From contig CALFPO010000026.1 in NCBI GenBank assembly GCA_937919165.1, forward strand, positions 1-64,000: a DNA stretch of 64,000 nt, in the 5' to 3' direction. Positions 24,521 through 32,949 of the stretch are shown piece by piece (position 1 is the first letter of the stretch; every line of letters starts with the position of its first letter). A program made the translations under genes and the position numbers. The notes under the pieces are model-generated. The model did not search any database. It worked only from the letters and a program-made list of their open reading frames with translations, and had not been told where the DNA came from. The DNA is from an uncultured Bacillota bacterium (GTDB taxonomy: Bacteria; Bacillota_I; Bacilli_A; Erysipelotrichales; Erysipelotrichaceae).

Positions 24521-25609
24521 ATGAAATATCTATACTATTGCAATTCAGCCTATCAGATAATAGCTGCCATCAATCTTCATTGGCATAGAAAACATGAAGG
24601 TTTTGAAAACATACCCGACTATGAAGGCGATCTCATTATCCTGAATTCTTTTTCTGGAACAAAAGACATCTACGAAAAGCTGAGTGATGCGCATGTTTTC
24701 AATAAGGTGATCTGCATCGACAAGAAATACAATAAGGGAACTTTTCATCGCATAAAGACAATACTTGATCTTCTCTTTCCTGCTATGTATCTCAAAGAGA
24801 AATATGGCCTCGAGAAGAAAGATGTCAAGAATTGTTATGATGTGATCGCCGTACCGAAGTATGCGGAAGTGACGGATGCGATATATCGTCTCAATGAAGG
24901 ATCAGCCATAGAATTCATAGAAGATGGCATGGCGGCATATATAGCCAGCACTGAGCTTTATCCATATACGGAAAAATCCAGAAAATTGCATAGGGCACTT
25001 CATTGTGGAGGAGATTTTTCAAACTATAGAGCCCTCTATCTTGATTGCCCAGAACTGTATACTGGGGAAAATGTGGATAAGGTCAAAAGAATTCCTAGAA
25101 TAAGCAACGATTGTCTTGAGATGACAAAGAATATATTTGGCGCCTCCATTCGAAGCGACAGAGACATATATTGGATTGCCCAGAATCTGGAGAACGATAT
25201 CTACAAGTCCCAAGTCAAGGATCTTCTGAATATTTTGAGAAAGAACAAAGAGCATGTGCTGTTCAGGCCACATCCAAGATATCGTGAAGCTCAGGACTAT
25301 ACCGGTTTTGAAATCGATGATGAAAGCATGTCTTGGGAAATGAAGCTGATGCAGATGGACAATGTAGACGATATCCTTCTTATATCTGTGCATTCGACAG
25401 CGTGCTTCACACCAAAGATGCTTTTTGACAAGGAACCTTATATCATCCTTTTCTATAGACTAGTTGATTATAAGGTATCGTTTATGAATGAGAATTATGA
25501 AAACACAATTAAGAAATTCATAAAGACATATAGAGATCCTGAAAAGATCATGATTCCGGAGAATATGGATGAATTTGAGGAGTGCATCCTAAAGTTCATC
25601 AATCGATAG
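24521..25609 (+). CDS. GT52-like sialyltransferase candidate
   Basis: This 362-residue GT-B-like protein shows the motifs shared by bacterial sialyltransferases (GT52, GT38, GT80): an acidic D/E-D/E-G motif as FIEDGMAAY, then an HP motif as LFRPHPRY, then a Ser/Thr pair region as SVHSTACFTP. The N-terminus MKYLYYCNSAYQIIAA also recalls GT52 proteins. It would transfer a nonulosonic acid from its CMP donor, fitting the CMP-sialate synthetase at 1538. It is its own transcription unit between two inverted genes, and it overlaps the convergent glycosyltransferase by 21 nt. Another HP-motif family remains possible. Confidence 0.7.
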   Translation: MKYLYYCNSAYQIIAAINLHWHRKHEGFENIPDYEGDLIILNSFSGTKDIYEKLSDAHVFNKVICIDKKYNKGTFHRIKTILDLLFPAMYLKEKYGLEKKDVKNCYDVIAVPKYAEVTDAIYRLNEGSAIEFIEDGMAAYIASTELYPYTEKSRKLHRALHCGGDFSNYRALYLDCPELYTGENVDKVKRIPRISNDCLEMTKNIFGASIRSDRDIYWIAQNLENDIYKSQVKDLLNILRKNKEHVLFRPHPRYREAQDYTGFEIDDESMSWEMKLMQMDNVDDILLISVHSTACFTPKMLFDKEPYIILFYRLVDYKVSFMNENYENTIKKFIKTYRDPEKIMIPENMDEFEECILKFINR

Positions 25610-26803
25610 TATTTCTTTGTATAGATCTATATAGCTTTCGTATTTGATTTCTTCAGAGAAGTTTTTTGCGTATTCTAGGCAGGCATTCTTAGAATATTTG
25701 CCTGTTTCGCATATGCTGATTATCTCTTTCTCAAGGCCTTCAAGATCACCTTTGTTCAGCACCGATCTGCAGGTATCATCGCCGATCTCTTTGCATCCGC
25801 CCACGTCATAGGTTATGACTGGTGTTCCGCAGGCAATAGATTCCATGATTACGGTAGGGTAGTTGTCGTCATATGTCGGAATGACGAAAACATCTGATGA
25901 AGAATAGATATCTATCAATTCCTTCTGGTCATATGTACGATGAATGGACAATATGGATTCAGGAAGAAGCCTATCTGTCTCATCGTTTGTGCCTACCATG
26001 ACAATCTTGTAGTTGTCTGGAAGCGATCTGCTTAAGCTTATGAAATCGAACAGACCCTTGAATTCATCCCAATAATAGGCAACCCCGAGGACTATATGCT
26101 TGTCTTGAAGGTTGTTTTTTTCTCTGAAGGAACTGTTTGTTGGCTTGAACAGATCGAGATTGATGCCATTACTTATTACTTTTACTGGGTATCTATCAGA
26201 AAAAAGAGATTCTTTCACAAGATCTGCCAGCCATCTTGAAGGCGTTACGATAGTAAGATTGCTTAACCTGCTATATATTTGCTTTCTGGCATTGAACACA
26301 TGACGGGTTCTGTCGATGAAGGCACTTCCTGGATAGTAATCAAGATGAGGGCAATTGCCGCATCCGCTTTTCCACTTTTCGCATCTAGGTTGAGCGCATC
26401 TTCCCGTAAATGCCCAGTTGTCATGCAAGGTCCATACAACCGGTATGTTGCTTCTTGATAAGTAGTTGAAAAGCATTCTTATGTTCACAAAGCTGTCGCA
26501 TAAGGAATGTATCTGAACAAGATCAGGTTTGATCTTCTTGAGTCTGTTGATGAATAGGCGAGTTCCGATAATGTTGAAATATCCGTTAAGACCTGTGTAA
26601 AACGAAAGCCTTTCGCTCAGCACTCTTTCTGCCCATATGCCGATCAAGAACTGGTTTTCGCTGAGATGGGCTTTTGTTTCTCTGCTGTTCTTGAAAAAAG
26701 AATATACATTGAACCCATTCTTCCTAGCAGTGCCTGCTATGCCACCGGTAATCTTTCCGGTGCTGCCGTAATTTATGCCATTAATCTCAACTATCGTTTT
26801 CAT
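25589..26803 (-). CDS. Glycosyltransferase family 4 (minus strand)
   Basis: This 404-residue retaining GT-B enzyme starts TIVEINGINYGSTGKITGGI, with the glycine-rich acceptor loop common in GT4 transferases of the WcaL/EpsD kind. It has a Cys-rich segment in the middle (CAQPRCEKWKSGCGNCP) that could bind metal or form structure, and the C-terminal VIPTYDDNYPTVIMESIACG with the E-x7-E motif. It lies opposite to nearly all other genes, sharing a short divergent promoter region with the PIG-L deacetylase. The sugar donor is unknown. Confidence 0.86.
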   Translation of the reverse strand: MKTIVEINGINYGSTGKITGGIAGTARKNGFNVYSFFKNSRETKAHLSENQFLIGIWAERVLSERLSFYTGLNGYFNIIGTRLFINRLKKIKPDLVQIHSLCDSFVNIRMLFNYLSRSNIPVVWTLHDNWAFTGRCAQPRCEKWKSGCGNCPHLDYYPGSAFIDRTRHVFNARKQIYSRLSNLTIVTPSRWLADLVKESLFSDRYPVKVISNGINLDLFKPTNSSFREKNNLQDKHIVLGVAYYWDEFKGLFDFISLSRSLPDNYKIVMVGTNDETDRLLPESILSIHRTYDQKELIDIYSSSDVFVIPTYDDNYPTVIMESIACGTPVITYDVGGCKEIGDDTCRSVLNKGDLEGLEKEIISICETGKYSKNACLEYAKNFSEEIKYESYIDLYKEILSIDEL

Positions 26804-26810
26804 TACTATG

Positions 26811-26816
26811 ATTATA
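26811..26816 (-). promoter_or_regulatory. Extended -10 promoter, leaderless type (minus)
   Basis: Read on the minus strand, TGATATAAT ends 7 nt before the ATG whose A is at 26803, with no Shine-Dalgarno between. Box and spacing are the same as at 3198-3211. It lies back to back with the + strand promoter at 26826. Confidence 0.55.
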
Positions 26817-26825
26817 TCAGTTTGT

Positions 26826-26831
26826 TATAAT
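26826..26831 (+). promoter_or_regulatory. -10 promoter box before PIG-L gene
   Basis: TATAAT lies 30 nt before the ATG at 26862, with a purine-rich ribosome-binding site (GAAAAGAAGGG) between. The two divergent -10 boxes are only 9 nt apart, so their polymerases would compete for the same DNA. Confidence 0.5.
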
Positions 26832-26861
26832 TAATAAGAATAGAAAAGAAGGGCAATAAAC

Positions 26862-27524
26862 ATGAGAATTCTAGCAATCGGTGCACATCTTGATGATATA
26901 GAAATAGCGGCTGGCGGAACCTTGGCCAAGGCTGTTGAGAACGGACATGAAGTAAAAGTATTGATAATGTCTAAATCTGGATATACCAACAAAGAAGGGC
27001 AGATGCAAAGATCTGATGATGTTGCGGTTGAAGAAGGAATCAAGGCGTTGCATACGCTGGGAATAGAAGATATCGAGATACTAGATTTTCCAACCAAGGA
27101 CATTCCTTTCTGTTCGGATGTTGTCAACGCAATCGATCTGAGAATGTCCGAGTTCAACCCTGATGTTATTTTTACGCATCATCCATTTGATACCCATCAG
27201 GCGCATGAGGGTGTCGCAAAAGCATCTATTGCAGCAGCAAGAAGAAAGAACACCGTCTTTTTCTATGAGCCAATACAGCCATCAGGAAGATCATATGTTG
27301 CCTTCAAGCCTGTCATGTATGTAGATATAGAACAGACCATCGACAAAAAGATCGAATCTTTGAAATGCCATGCCAGCGAATATCATAAGTTTGGCGGTGA
27401 AGATTGGGTTGAAGGAGTAAAGTGCAGATGTGGTTTCAGAGGATATGAAATCGGAAAGAAATATGCTGAAGCATTTGAAGTGCTTAGACTAGAAATGAGC
27501 TTTGATAAAGAAAGCATCTTATAG
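26862..27524 (+). CDS. PIG-L/LmbE-family deacetylase
   Basis: This 220-residue zinc hydrolase probably removes an N-acetyl group from a sugar. The first motif is AHLDDIE (His9, Asp11, Asp12: zinc ligand plus catalytic Asp), and the second is THHPFDTHQAHE with a further zinc His. Size and order match LmbE proteins, which act on GlcNAc-containing lipids or nucleotide sugars. In this locus it could expose an amine on an N-acetylated sugar for another acyl group or an amino acid. It has its own promoter and is followed after 13 nt by an acyltransferase, which might use the freed position. Confidence 0.88.
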   Translation: MRILAIGAHLDDIEIAAGGTLAKAVENGHEVKVLIMSKSGYTNKEGQMQRSDDVAVEEGIKALHTLGIEDIEILDFPTKDIPFCSDVVNAIDLRMSEFNPDVIFTHHPFDTHQAHEGVAKASIAAARRKNTVFFYEPIQPSGRSYVAFKPVMYVDIEQTIDKKIESLKCHASEYHKFGGEDWVEGVKCRCGFRGYEIGKKYAEAFEVLRLEMSFDKESIL

Positions 27525-27537
27525 AATCAAATAACTT

Positions 27538-28572
27538 ATGAGAAAAAGAATTGAATGGATAGACATTGCTAAATATGTGGCGATAATGTTTGTCATGCTT
27601 AGCCACTTTGAAGAATGTCCAGATATATTTAGAGATCTCTTCACGCCATTCTATTTGGCGGTTTTCTTTTTCTGTTCAGGATACTGCTATAGATTGAATG
27701 GCTCATTCAAGGAAATGTTTGCAAAGAAGGTTAAGCAGCTTTTCATTCCTTGGCTTGTCTACAGCAACCTGAATATCATCATTTCGAACATCAAATCATT
27801 TAAGGAACACGAAAACGGGCTATTTGTAGAGCTGTTCAGGAATATGCTGCAGATAAGGTATTTTGATGAAAGACTCTGGTTTATACCCGCTTTGTTTACG
27901 GCTTTCATTCCTTTCTATTTTGTTGTTAGGTCATACGAGAAAGATAAAAGCAGCAAAAAATCAATCCTTATTCTATGTTTCGTTTTGAGTCTGGGCAGAG
28001 CAATATACAAAGAGTATATGAACCCTGATTTCTTCCCATGGCACCTTACATCGCTTCCATGGCATATAGACTATATACCTACAGCTATGCTTTTCATGGT
28101 GCTTGGATATCTATTCAAGAAAGAATGGGAAGAATCCTTTGATGGATTCAACACCATGCCAAATAGGGTTATGCTGACTGTGGCCTACCTGTTTGTTGTC
28201 TACTTCATGTATTTCAATGGCAATAATTATGGCAATTATGTCATTGAGTTTGTATATGATCACTTAAGACATTTTTTGGGAATAGCAACTGTCATAGCTT
28301 GGTGCAAGGTTTCAAGAATAAACAGATATGTGGCTTTTGTCGGGGCAAATACTTTATTGTATTTCTGCATACACAATAAGGTTGTTACGCTATTTGAAGT
28401 TGTGACCAGGCGTTTTCTGCCTGCGCTCAATAGCGCAATTACAAGCAGTGCACTGCATTCATCATTGTTCTGCATCATAATGACTATCATCATTTCTCTT
28501 GTGCTGATAGTTCCAGCCATATTCGTCAATAAATACCTTCCTTGGACTGTAGGCAAAAGACGCAGCTCCTAG
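27538..28572 (+). CDS. Acyltransferase-3 family (fucose 4-O-acetylase-like)
   Basis: This 344-residue membrane protein starts RIEWIDIAKYVAIMFVMLSH, the pattern of the acyltransferase-3 branch annotated as fucose 4-O-acetylase. It continues with FYLAVFFFCSGYCYR and LFIPWLVYSN, both typical. About ten helices are present. It lies just after the deacetylase gene and may form a unit with it. The sugar target cannot be read from the sequence. Confidence 0.82.
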   Translation: MRKRIEWIDIAKYVAIMFVMLSHFEECPDIFRDLFTPFYLAVFFFCSGYCYRLNGSFKEMFAKKVKQLFIPWLVYSNLNIIISNIKSFKEHENGLFVELFRNMLQIRYFDERLWFIPALFTAFIPFYFVVRSYEKDKSSKKSILILCFVLSLGRAIYKEYMNPDFFPWHLTSLPWHIDYIPTAMLFMVLGYLFKKEWEESFDGFNTMPNRVMLTVAYLFVVYFMYFNGNNYGNYVIEFVYDHLRHFLGIATVIAWCKVSRINRYVAFVGANTLLYFCIHNKVVTLFEVVTRRFLPALNSAITSSALHSSLFCIIMTIIISLVLIVPAIFVNKYLPWTVGKRRSS

Positions 28573-28597
28573 AAATGTTTTATAGGCTGTTTTGTTG

Positions 28598-28603
28598 TAA
28601 AAT
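28598..28603 (+). promoter_or_regulatory. -10 promoter box, leaderless type
   Basis: TTGTAAAAT has TAAAAT ending 6 nt before the ATG at 28610, without a Shine-Dalgarno. It would start the bacillosamine-type operon with a leaderless message. Confidence 0.45.
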
Positions 28604-28609
28604 AGAAGC

Positions 28610-30547
28610 ATGAGCAAAACTCGTGCTTTTTATGTTGAGCATTGGCAGGTTATAGCCATCTTGTTGATGCTTTATGATCTGATAACTATAGCCTTTTCAT
28701 ACTTCTTTGGCTTGTGGCTAAGGTTTGATTTCAGGTTCACGACAATACCTGTACAGTACCTTAGCGTTTACTATAAGTTCATCATTCCATATGCAATCAT
28801 GTGCATCTTCATTTATGCATTCTTTAAGCTGTATAGAAGCATATGGCGTTTTGCAAGTTACAGTGAACTGATCAATACCATCCTAGCAACAACGATTTGC
28901 GGAGTGTTGAATCTGATTATCACCAGAATATTCGGTGCCAGAATGCCTTGGTCATTCCATGTCTATGGCTATATCATGCAGTTGATTTTTGCGGCTGCCG
29001 TTAGGTTCTCATATCGAATGATCTTGATGCTCAAGCGTCAGCAGATGAACAACAAGAATTCCAACAGAGTAATGCTTATTGGTGCAGGTGATGCCGGCAT
29101 GACCATTCTTAGAGACATCAACAAGAATATCGAAAGTAATTCCAAGGTTGTCTGCATCATTGACGACAATACCAATAAGTACGGAAGATATATCGAAGGT
29201 GTACCGGTTGTCGGAGGAAGAGACGACATCCTGAAGAATGTCGAGAAGTACAACATCAACGAGATATGCTTTGCGATACCTTCGGCATCTAATCAGCAGA
29301 AAAGAGATATCCTGAACATATGCCGTGAAACCGATTGCGAAATCAAGGTCCTTCCTGGCATCCAGCAGCTCGTCAAGGGCGACGTATCTGTAAGTATGAT
29401 GAAGAATGTCGCTATCGAAGATTTGCTTGGTAGAGATGTAGTCAAGGTAAACAACGACCAGATTCTAGAATTCATCAGGGGCAAGGTAGTGTTGGTTACC
29501 GGTGGTGGCGGATCGATCGGTTCAGAACTATGCCGTCAGATCGCCAAGCACAACCCTAAACAATTGATCATCTTTGACATATATGAGAACAATGCATATG
29601 AGATTGAACAGGAACTAAAACGCAATCATCCTGAATTGAATCTTCTGGTATTGATAGGATCAGTAAGAGATTCTAAGCGCATAGATTATGTCTTTGATAA
29701 ATATCGTCCAGAGATCGTCTACCACGCAGCAGCTCATAAGCATGTGCCTTTGATGGAGACATCGCCATGCGAGGCCATCAAAAACAATACCATTGGAACA
29801 TTCAAGACAGCCTATGCGGCTGTGAAATATGGCACCAAGAGATTCGTGCTAATCAGCACCGACAAGGCCGTCAATCCAACAAACATCATGGGTGCAACCA
29901 AGAGGATGTGCGAGATGGTCATCCAGACTTTCGATAAGCTCATCAAGAACAACACCACCGATAAGCTGGCTGTAGTTGAAGACTGCTTCTCGGAAGTAAG
30001 CTCAGATAAGCTGGAAAACAAGACAGAATTTGTTGCGGTAAGATTCGGCAACGTTCTTGGATCTAACGGGTCAGTAATTCCTTTATTCAAGAAACAGATT
30101 GAAGCAGGCGGTCCTGTAACGGTAACCCATCCTGACATCATCCGCTACTTCATGACCATACCCGAAGCTGTATCGCTTGTCTTGCAGGCTGGCGTATATG
30201 CCAAAGGCGGAGAGATATTCATCCTTGATATGGGAGAACCAGTGAAGATCGATACTTTGGCTCGCAATCTTATCAAGCTTTCGGGATTCAAGCCAGATGA
30301 GGACATCAAGATCGTATATACTGGCTTGAGGCCTGGCGAGAAATTATACGAAGAGAAGCTTATGGATGAAGAAGGTCATGAAAAGACCGACAACAATCTG
30401 ATCTATGTCGGCAAGCCTTTAGAGATAGATGAAGATGAATTCCTGAATCAGCTTAAGGAACTATATGACAAATCGTACAACAACGATGAAGAAATATATA
30501 AGCTTGTAGAGAAGACAGTCCCTACATACAGAAGAAACGAGGCATAA
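28610..30547 (+). CDS. pglF: UDP-GlcNAc 4,6-dehydratase, membrane type (PglF/CapD)
   Basis: This 645-residue protein has four N-terminal membrane helices (about 12-130), a Rossmann-like CoA-binding domain (VMLIGAGDAGMTILRDI), and a C-terminal SDR dehydratase domain with LVTGGGGSIGSELCRQI and the STDKAVNPTNIMGATKRM active-site segment, in which Met replaces Tyr as in PglF-type dehydratases. It converts UDP-GlcNAc to the 4-keto-6-deoxy sugar, the first step to UDP-bacillosamine. The aminotransferase, initiating transferase and acetyltransferase genes follow with 1-2 nt gaps. Length is normal. Confidence 0.9.
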   Translation: MSKTRAFYVEHWQVIAILLMLYDLITIAFSYFFGLWLRFDFRFTTIPVQYLSVYYKFIIPYAIMCIFIYAFFKLYRSIWRFASYSELINTILATTICGVLNLIITRIFGARMPWSFHVYGYIMQLIFAAAVRFSYRMILMLKRQQMNNKNSNRVMLIGAGDAGMTILRDINKNIESNSKVVCIIDDNTNKYGRYIEGVPVVGGRDDILKNVEKYNINEICFAIPSASNQQKRDILNICRETDCEIKVLPGIQQLVKGDVSVSMMKNVAIEDLLGRDVVKVNNDQILEFIRGKVVLVTGGGGSIGSELCRQIAKHNPKQLIIFDIYENNAYEIEQELKRNHPELNLLVLIGSVRDSKRIDYVFDKYRPEIVYHAAAHKHVPLMETSPCEAIKNNTIGTFKTAYAAVKYGTKRFVLISTDKAVNPTNIMGATKRMCEMVIQTFDKLIKNNTTDKLAVVEDCFSEVSSDKLENKTEFVAVRFGNVLGSNGSVIPLFKKQIEAGGPVTVTHPDIIRYFMTIPEAVSLVLQAGVYAKGGEIFILDMGEPVKIDTLARNLIKLSGFKPDEDIKIVYTGLRPGEKLYEEKLMDEEGHEKTDNNLIYVGKPLEIDEDEFLNQLKELYDKSYNNDEEIYKLVEKTVPTYRRNEA

Positions 30548-30549
30548 GA

Positions 30550-31737
30550 ATGGATATTAAACCTTTTGAGAAACGAGTTCTTTTGGCAAGTGCCACAATG
30601 CATGATGAAGAGATGAAATACATTCAGGATGCTTTTGACAAGGGCTGGGTAACCACAGTCGGCGAGAACCTGAATGAATTTGAAAAGGCTGTTAGGGAGA
30701 AGGTAGGCTGCAAGGCATCGGTTGCCTTGGGAGCTGGAACCTCAGCTCTGCATATGGCTGTCAAGCTTGCGGGCGTCAAGCAGAATGATGTTGTGTTCGC
30801 ACAGAGTCTGACATTTGATGCAACAGTCAATCCTGCCATGTACGAGAAGGCTAATCTTGTCTTCATTGATAGCGAAAGAGATACATGGAATATGGACCCT
30901 GTAGCTTTGGAGAAGGCTTTTGAGAAATATCCTGAATGCAAAGTTGTAATGACCGTCAATCTGTATGGCACACCTTGCAAACTGGATGAGATAAAAGAGA
31001 TTTGCGATAGACACGGAGCTATCTTGATTGAGGATGCTGCTGAATCATTAGGCGCAACCTATAAAGGCAAGATGACCGGAACATTTGGACAATACAACGC
31101 CGTAAGTTTCAACGGCAACAAGATCATCACTACTTCAGGTGGTGGTATGCTTCTGACTGATGATGAAGATGCTGCAGCTAGAGCACGCAAATGGTCTACC
31201 CAGGCCAGAGATGCTGCTCCTTGGTATCAGCACACTGAACTTGGATACAACTACCGTCTATCCAATATCCTTGGCGGCATCGGCAGAGGCCAGATGCTGC
31301 ACCTTGAGGAACATATCGCCAAGAAGAAGGAAATCTTCGGCAGATATGTTGAAGGTCTGAAGGATCTGAAGGTAAGCTTCAATCCGCATCTTGATTGCTC
31401 AGAGCCAATCTATTGGCTGAGTGTCATGCTTCTTGACAAGGACATCATGTGCAAGCATTCAAGAACAGAAATGACCTATGAATATGAAAGCGAACCAGGC
31501 AAGTCATGTCCTGATGAGATCAGAGATGTTCTGGAGGCTCACAACATCGAGACAAGACCTATATGGAAACCAATGCATCTGCAGCCAATCTACAGAAACA
31601 ACGATTATATTATGGCCAATGAAGATGTATCGGCTGATATCTTTGACAGAGGCATCTGTCTGCCATCTGATATCAAGATGACAAAAGAGGAACAAGATAT
31701 CGTTATTAAACTTATCAGATCGTGCTTTGAAGGGTAG
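30550..31737 (+). CDS. pglE: PLP sugar aminotransferase (PglE-like)
   Basis: This 395-residue DegT/DnrJ/EryC1 aminotransferase would add the 4-amino group to the keto sugar from PglF. It has the family N-terminus (KYIQDAFDKGWVTTVGENL), an acidic PLP-ring contact IEDAAESLGATY, and the Schiff-base Lys in SFNGNKIITTSGGG. The RLSNILGGIGRGQ block is also typical. Position between pglF-like and pglC-like genes argues for bacillosamine rather than another amino sugar. Confidence 0.88.
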   Translation: MDIKPFEKRVLLASATMHDEEMKYIQDAFDKGWVTTVGENLNEFEKAVREKVGCKASVALGAGTSALHMAVKLAGVKQNDVVFAQSLTFDATVNPAMYEKANLVFIDSERDTWNMDPVALEKAFEKYPECKVVMTVNLYGTPCKLDEIKEICDRHGAILIEDAAESLGATYKGKMTGTFGQYNAVSFNGNKIITTSGGGMLLTDDEDAAARARKWSTQARDAAPWYQHTELGYNYRLSNILGGIGRGQMLHLEEHIAKKKEIFGRYVEGLKDLKVSFNPHLDCSEPIYWLSVMLLDKDIMCKHSRTEMTYEYESEPGKSCPDEIRDVLEAHNIETRPIWKPMHLQPIYRNNDYIMANEDVSADIFDRGICLPSDIKMTKEEQDIVIKLIRSCFEG

Positions 31738-31739
31738 GA

Positions 31740-32345
31740 ATGTATAGGAATTTCTTTAAGAGGTTTTTTGATTTTGCATTATCACTAATGGCGTTAATTC
31801 TTTTATCGCCACTTTTTATGGTTTTCATCATTGTCGGAGCCATCAAGATGAAGGGAAACCCATTCTTCTATCAGGAGAGACCTGGCAAGAACGAAAAGAT
31901 CTTCAAGTTGGTGAAGTTCAGAACGATGACCGAAGAGAAGGACGAGAACGGAAACTATCTTTCTGATGATGTACGTCTTACAGGATATGGCAAATGGCTT
32001 AGGGGCACATCGATTGATGAACTTCCTGAACTCATCAATATCCTTAAGGGCGATATGGCCATAGTCGGCCCTAGACCGCTGCTTGTTCAGTATCTGCCTT
32101 TATACAACGAGGAACAGAGACATCGCCATGATGTAAGGCCAGGACTAACAGGTCTTGCCCAGGTCAACGGCAGAAATCTTCTGTCATGGAAGGACAAGTT
32201 CAAGTTTGATGTCGAATATGTCAACAACATCACTCTTATAGGCGACATCAAGATAATCCTCAAGACCGTTAAGAATGTCTTGAGTCATGAAGGAATAAAT
32301 GCAGAAGGGTCTTCGACAGCTGAAGCATTCACAGGAAACAACTGA
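31740..32345 (+). CDS. pglC: Initiating sugar-phosphate transferase (PglC-like)
   Basis: This 201-residue monotopic phosphoglycosyltransferase transfers a sugar-1-phosphate from UDP to undecaprenyl phosphate, starting glycan assembly. It has one N-terminal membrane segment (DFALSLMALILLSPLFMV), then QERPGKNEKIFKLVKFRTM, the catalytic TSIDELPELINILKGD with the Asp-Glu dyad, and VGPRPLL. It has the short PglC form without the WbaP-type N-terminal domain. The bacillosamine genes on either side make UDP-di-N-acetylbacillosamine the likely donor. Confidence 0.92.
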   Translation: MYRNFFKRFFDFALSLMALILLSPLFMVFIIVGAIKMKGNPFFYQERPGKNEKIFKLVKFRTMTEEKDENGNYLSDDVRLTGYGKWLRGTSIDELPELINILKGDMAIVGPRPLLVQYLPLYNEEQRHRHDVRPGLTGLAQVNGRNLLSWKDKFKFDVEYVNNITLIGDIKIILKTVKNVLSHEGINAEGSSTAEAFTGNN

Positions 32346-32346
32346 T

Positions 32347-32949
32347 ATGAAAAAACTATTGATCTATGGCGCAGGAGGAAATGGAAGGGTCTGTGCCGAC
32401 ATCGCAAAATTGAATGGATATGAAGATGTTCTGTTTTTTGATGATGATCTAAGCAAGAACACAGAAGGAAAATACAGAGTGATCCATAGTCTTGATGAGA
32501 TGATTGATATTGAAGAATATGATTTCTTCAACGCCATAGGTTCCAACAAGACAAGAGAGATAACTACCGATAAATGGAACAAGGAACTGATTACGCTAAT
32601 ACACCCAAGTGCTGTGATCGGTGAAGATGTCGAAATAGGAAAAGGTGTAGCAATCATGGCGAATGTTGTCATCAATACCGGCACAAGAATAGGAAACGGC
32701 GTTATCGTTAATACCTATGCATCCTTGGACCACGACAACATCATAGATGACTATGCCCATATATCCGTAAATGTGCATACAGCAGGAACGGTGCATGTAG
32801 GCAAGAGAACATTTGTGGGAATCGGTTCAACAGTATCTAACAACATCAGCATCTGTGATGATGCTGTTGTCGGTGCAGGTGCCGTGGTAGTAAGCAATAT
32901 TGAAGAAAGCGGAACATATATTGGAGTTCCGGCAAAGAAGAAACAATGA
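32347..32949 (+). CDS. pglD: Sugar O/N-acetyltransferase, left-handed beta-helix (PglD-like)
   Basis: This 201-residue protein acetylates the 4-amino group of UDP-4-amino-sugar to complete UDP-di-N-acetylbacillosamine. It has an N-terminal nucleotide-sugar domain (LIYGAGGNGRVCADI) and hexapeptide repeats (VIGEDVEIGKGVAIMANVVI ...), ending GVPAKKK. ATG 32347 is used rather than the frame's first ATG at 32299, which lies inside pglC and would add 16 residues unlike the family. The catalytic His is expected in the SLDHDN segment. Confidence 0.88.
   Translation: MKKLLIYGAGGNGRVCADIAKLNGYEDVLFFDDDLSKNTEGKYRVIHSLDEMIDIEEYDFFNAIGSNKTREITTDKWNKELITLIHPSAVIGEDVEIGKGVAIMANVVINTGTRIGNGVIVNTYASLDHDNIIDDYAHISVNVHTAGTVHVGKRTFVGIGSTVSNNISICDDAVVGAGAVVVSNIEESGTYIGVPAKKKQ

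Noticed and set aside
32299..32346. Upstream ATG for the PglD-like gene
   Set aside because: It lies within the pglC coding region and adds 16 residues not found in the family; ATG 32347 begins directly at the LIYGAGGNG domain.
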